DNA of 64,000 nt from Streptomyces sp. 1-11 (GTDB taxonomy: Bacteria; Actinomycetota; Actinomycetes; Streptomycetales; Streptomycetaceae), in NCBI RefSeq assembly GCF_007176755.1, contig NZ_BJTV01000011.1:124001-188000 (forward strand), given 5' to 3'. Both the position numbers and the translations under genes were made by a program. The notes beneath the pieces were generated by a model. That model saw only the letters and a list, made by a program, of their open reading frames with translations. It was not told the origin of the DNA and did not search any database. Positions 60,938-64,000 of the stretch are shown here, one piece after another; within the stretch, counting starts at the first letter, position 1; every line of letters starts with the position of its first letter.

Positions 60938-60980
60938 CGGTCTCCTTCGACGCGACGCGACTCGGCTCAGCGAGCGCCAG

Positions 60981-60996
60981 ACTAACCGGTCGGTAT
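60981..60996. promoter_or_regulatory. TetR-type operator upstream of the SDR gene
   Basis: ACTAACCGGTCGGTAT contains a full CCGGTCGGTAT right half identical in pattern to the site at 55483-55500 and a degraded left half. It lies 44 bp before the SDR start on the minus strand and 122 bp before the divergent muramidase gene, which might also be affected. Confidence 0.65.
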
Positions 60997-61117
60997 GTGT
61001 GAGGGAAGGGTGGCCGGATCAAACCTAGGGCGCGGGGCCGTACCGATGTGCGACTCCGCCGCGTGGGCACGAACCGCCACGCACGGCCCGCACTTCCCGA
61101 CCCACGGAGGTCTCCTC

Positions 61118-62389
61118 GTGCACCTGTCCAGACGGAGCGTACTGGCGGCGGCCACGGCCGGCGCGGCCCTTCCCGCGGCGCCGGCCCTGCTGGCGGCGTC
61201 CAGGGCCACCGCCACCCTCCCGGCGGCGGCAGCCGCCGCTGAGCATCCGCGCACCGGCTTCGAGCGGCTCTCGGCCGACGGCTACCGCCTCCTCGACGGC
61301 CGGCGCGTCGGCGTCGTCACCAACCCCACCGGGATCACCCGCGACGCCCGGCACATCGTCGACGTCATGCACGCGGACCCCCGGGTGCGGCTGACCGCCG
61401 TCTTCGGCCCGGAGCACGGCTTCCGCGGCACCGCCCAGGCGGGCGGCTCCGAGGGCCGCTACGACGACCCGGCGACCGGCCTGCCGGTCTTCGACACGTA
61501 CCTGAAGAGCGGTCAGCCGCTGGCCGACGTGTTCACCGCCTCCGGCGTGGACACGGTCGTCTTCGACATCCAGGACGTCGGCGCCCGCTTCTACACGTAC
61601 ATCTGGACCCTGTACGACTGCATGGAGGCGGCCCGGCTGGCGGGCAAGAGCTTCGTCGTGCTGGACCGGCCCAACCCGGTGACCGGCCGCTCGGCCCAGG
61701 GGCCGGTGCTGCACCGGGAGTTCGCCACGTTCGTCGGGCGGCAGCCGATCGCGCAGGCGCACGGGATGACGGTGGCCGAGCTGGCCCTGCTGTTCAACGG
61801 GGAGTTCCTGGACGGGGCGGTCCGGCTGGAGACCGTCCGGATGACGGGCTGGAAGCGCGACCGGTTCTACGACGCGTCGGGCCTGCCCTGGGTGCCGCCG
61901 AGCCCGAACATGCCCACGCCGGACACCGCGCTGGTGTACTCGGGGACCTGTCTGTTCGAGGGCACCAACCTCTCCGAGGGACGGGGCACGACCCGCCCGT
62001 TCGAGCTGCTCGGGGCCGAGGGCATCGACGGGCGGTGGGCGGCCGAGGCCAACGGGGCGGGGCTGCCGGGCGTGCGGTTCCGGGAGGCGTACTTCGCGCC
62101 CACGTTCTCCAAGTTCCAGGGGAAGACGGCCGGAGGCGTGCAGATCCACGTGCACGACCGGGCCGCCTTCGATCCCGTGCGCACCGGGATCGCGCTGCTG
62201 GTGACCGCGCGGAAGGTCTGGGACGGCTTCGCCTGGCGGCCGGACGACTGGATCGACAAGCTCACCGGTTCCTCCCGGGTGCGGACGATGATCGACGCGG
62301 GCGCGGGCACCGACGAGGTCGTCGGCGCCTGGCAGGACGAGCTGGCGGCCTTCCGCAAGGTCCGCGGGAAATATCTCCTCTACAGGTGA
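61118..62389 (+). CDS. NamZ-type exo-beta-N-acetylmuramidase (DUF1343, GH171)
   Basis: This 423-aa protein has a twin-arginine-like signal (SRRSVLAAATAGAALPAAPALLA) and the DUF1343 body: GVVTNPTGI, FGPEHGFRG, VFDIQDVGARFYTYIWTLYD and DRPNPV. This family includes NamZ, which removes MurNAc from the non-reducing end of peptidoglycan fragments. GTG 61118 has GGAGG upstream. A role in wall turnover or recycling outside the membrane is likely. Confidence 0.9.
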   Translation: MHLSRRSVLAAATAGAALPAAPALLAASRATATLPAAAAAAEHPRTGFERLSADGYRLLDGRRVGVVTNPTGITRDARHIVDVMHADPRVRLTAVFGPEHGFRGTAQAGGSEGRYDDPATGLPVFDTYLKSGQPLADVFTASGVDTVVFDIQDVGARFYTYIWTLYDCMEAARLAGKSFVVLDRPNPVTGRSAQGPVLHREFATFVGRQPIAQAHGMTVAELALLFNGEFLDGAVRLETVRMTGWKRDRFYDASGLPWVPPSPNMPTPDTALVYSGTCLFEGTNLSEGRGTTRPFELLGAEGIDGRWAAEANGAGLPGVRFREAYFAPTFSKFQGKTAGGVQIHVHDRAAFDPVRTGIALLVTARKVWDGFAWRPDDWIDKLTGSSRVRTMIDAGAGTDEVVGAWQDELAAFRKVRGKYLLYR

Positions 62390-62470
62390 GCCGCCCGCTC
62401 TGGCCAACTCCCCCGTGCCGCAGGACGATACGCCCGCATCGCACCGTTTCGGGGCACGAGGGAGCCTGTC

Positions 62471-63766
62471 ATGGCGGAGCCGGGGATGAGCGTGTCTCCC
62501 TACTGGGAGCTGACCTTCGACGCGGACGGGGACGTGGACGGCCCCGAACGGGACCGGCTGCTGGCGCAGGTCACGGAACGCGGCGTCCGTGACCTGATCG
62601 TCTTCGCGCACGGCTGGAACAACGACCGTTCGACCGCGACCGCGCTGTACCGCGCGTTCTTCGCCCCGGTCCCGGGCCTCGCCCCGAAGGCCCGGATCGG
62701 GTACGCCGGAGTCGTCTGGCCGTCGATGCGGTTCTGTGACGAGCCGATCCCGGACCTGCCCCGGTCGGTCGCGGCCGTGGAGGCGCAGGCGGCGCCCGGC
62801 CCGGCGCTCGACAAGGACACCCGGCGGGCCCTGCTGGGCGCCTTCCCGGCCCGGGCCACCGTGCTCGGCCGGCTGGCCCGGCTGCTGGACGAGCGGCCGC
62901 CCGGGGACGAGGGGCTCGCGGAGTTCGGGCGGCTGGTGCGGCTGCTCGTGGAGCCGGGGCCGGGCGGGCCCGGGGTGGCCGATGTCCCCGGGGAGGACGG
63001 GCCGGCGGTGTTCCGGAGCGACCCGGTGGCGGCCTGCGCGGAGCTGGCCGGAGCGCTGGCGGGGCTCGGCACGGCGGAGGGGTTCGCGCTGCCGGACCCG
63101 TGGAACGGCGCCAAGGAACTGCTGCGGCAGGCGACGTACTACACGATGAAGCGGCGGGCCGGGACGGTCGGGGAGCACGGGCTCGGGCCGGCCGTCGGGC
63201 GGCTGGCCGCGGCGGCGCCGGGCGTGCGGGTGCACCTGGTCGGGCACAGCTTCGGCGGGCGGCTGGTGTCGTTCGCGCTGCGCGGGCTGCCGGCCGGGGT
63301 GCGCTCGGTGAAGTCCGTGACGCTGCTCCAGGGCGCCTTCTCGCACTACGCGTTCGCGGCCGCGCTGCCGCACGACGCCGGCCGCGCGGGCGCGCTGCGG
63401 GACCGGCAGCAGCGGATCGACGGCCCGCTGGTGTGCTGCCACTCCCGCTTCGACACGGCGCTCGCCACGTTCTACCCGCTGGCCTCGCGCTGCGCCGACG
63501 ACGACCGCTCGGTCGGCGGCCTCGCCCTCGGGCGGCTGCTGGGCGACCGGTGGGGGGCCATGGGCCACGACGGGGTGCGGGCGGTGCCGGGCACCGCCGC
63601 CCTGGACCTCGCGGCGGCCCTGCGCGGGCCGCTGCCCGGATCGGGCTGCGTGAACGTCGACGTGGCCGCGGTGGTGCGGCGCGGCGGCGCGCCGAGCGGG
63701 GCGCACAGCGACATCCTGCACCCGGAGCTGGCGCGGCTGGTGCTGGCGGCGGGCCGTATCGCCTGA
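62471..63766 (+). CDS. Alpha/beta hydrolase (lipase/esterase-like)
   Basis: This 431-aa protein has an oxyanion-loop segment FAHGWNN at residues 45-51 and the nucleophile elbow VGHSFGGRLVS near residue 256. An Asp and a late His complete a plausible triad. About 200 mostly Ala/Gly/Pro-rich residues separate the two motifs. ATG 62471 has GAGGGAG upstream. No signal peptide; substrate unknown. Confidence 0.85.
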   Translation: MAEPGMSVSPYWELTFDADGDVDGPERDRLLAQVTERGVRDLIVFAHGWNNDRSTATALYRAFFAPVPGLAPKARIGYAGVVWPSMRFCDEPIPDLPRSVAAVEAQAAPGPALDKDTRRALLGAFPARATVLGRLARLLDERPPGDEGLAEFGRLVRLLVEPGPGGPGVADVPGEDGPAVFRSDPVAACAELAGALAGLGTAEGFALPDPWNGAKELLRQATYYTMKRRAGTVGEHGLGPAVGRLAAAAPGVRVHLVGHSFGGRLVSFALRGLPAGVRSVKSVTLLQGAFSHYAFAAALPHDAGRAGALRDRQQRIDGPLVCCHSRFDTALATFYPLASRCADDDRSVGGLALGRLLGDRWGAMGHDGVRAVPGTAALDLAAALRGPLPGSGCVNVDVAAVVRRGGAPSGAHSDILHPELARLVLAAGRIA

Positions 63767-63785
63767 CCCGCCACCGTCGCCGGGG

Positions 63786-63816
63786 CCGTACCGCGGCGGA
63801 AGCCACCGCGGTACGG
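63786..63816. terminator. Hairpin after the hydrolase gene
   Basis: CCGTACCGCGG pairs perfectly with CCGCGGTACGG over a 9-nt loop, between convergent genes. Confidence 0.75.
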
Positions 63817-63845
63817 CGATCGCCGGTCACGCCGGCGCCGGTCCG

Positions 63846-64000
63846 TCACCGGTGCGAGGTGTACTCCACGACCTGCTGGTAGGTCGGCCGGTTCTGCCAG
63901 CTGATGCTGCCGTGCTTGACGCCGCCGAGGGGGCGCTGACTGATGGAGTCGGCGCACCACTGGTCGCCCGCCGAGCACTGGTCGTCGCCCGGGTAGACCT
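63846..64000 (-). CDS. C-terminal end of an unidentified protein
   Basis: An open frame enters from the right edge and ends at TGA 63846-63848. The visible 50 or so residues read, in part, DDQCSAGDQWCADSISQ and WQNRPTYQQVVEYTSHR. Two cysteines and the Gly/Trp/Tyr-rich ending suggest an exported, disulfide-bonded protein. I do not recognise the family and cannot see its start. Confidence 0.6.
   Translation of the reverse strand, partial: VYPGDDQCSAGDQWCADSISQRPLGGVKHGSISWQNRPTYQQVVEYTSHR

Noticed and set aside
61025..63721. 898-codon minus-strand frame
   Set aside because: It lies opposite the muramidase and hydrolase genes, both of which have clear motifs.
1..64000. Mobile elements, attachment sites, prophage or horizontally acquired island
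   Set aside because: No transposase, integrase, tRNA-overlapping repeat or abrupt base-composition change was seen. The tRNA-Leu gene has no duplicated 3' end nearby.

Overview
This is a 64-kb piece of a Streptomyces chromosome. The DNA is very GC-rich, many genes start with GTG, and several genes are Streptomyces or actinobacterial markers: the Pup-proteasome genes, mycothiol ligase, two chaplins, gylR and parJ. Gene order from the proteasome locus through metH, gylR-glpFKD, parJ, mshC and chpC/chpH to the gluconate genes matches my memory of the S. coelicolor core chromosome around SCO1640 to SCO1680. I see no insertion sequence, prophage, integrase, CRISPR array or rRNA. The window is ordinary core chromosome, carrying one tRNA.

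Positions 1-9500, minus strand: the pupylation-proteasome locus reads arc, dop, pup, an endonuclease VII-type HNH gene overlapping prcB, then prcB and prcA. A strong hairpin follows prcA. Beyond it lie a small membrane protein and the first 835 codons of a very large P-type ATPase cut by the window edge. pafA is not in the window. Positions 9500-18300: a ferredoxin, a secreted protein, the tRNA m1A58 methyltransferase, a site-2 protease with a repetitive N-terminal extension, a RecB-type nuclease, an orphan response regulator and an oligopeptide-binding lipoprotein. Positions 18300-28300: a HAD phosphatase, metH, and the glycerol regulon (gylR, glpF, glpK, glpD) with three matching operator-like sites.

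Positions 28500-39900: parJ, mshC, a conserved three-gene actinobacterial cluster of unclear role, a CorA transporter, an F420-type oxidoreductase, and an aldo/keto reductase overlapping a degenerate RecD2-like protein that has lost its ATP-binding motifs. Two small conserved proteins follow. Positions 39900-42950: the chaplins chpC and chpH, an M20 peptidase and tRNA-Leu(GAG). Positions 42950-54300: a CapA-like protein, a phosphoribosyltransferase-hydrolase fusion with a DUF1876 partner, YchJ, the gluconate genes (gntR, gntK, gntP), a Tat-exported molybdoenzyme with a cytochrome b, a DMT transporter, a Nudix hydrolase and paired DUF202 proteins.

Positions 54300-64000: a quinone-oxidoreductase-like enzyme, then the most coherent candidate system. 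It has two facing transcription units, kinase-like APH plus acyl-CoA dehydrogenase on the plus strand and SDR, acyl-CoA ligase and TetR on the minus strand. Both are preceded by the same TetR-type operator. The enzyme set resembles a split version of animal ACAD10/11 and of the Pseudomonas levulinate (lva) pathway, so I infer a regulated 4-hydroxyacid or related acyl-CoA catabolic route. A NamZ-type muramidase, an alpha/beta hydrolase and the C-terminus of an unknown protein end the window. Most convergent gene pairs are separated by long perfect hairpins, noted individually.
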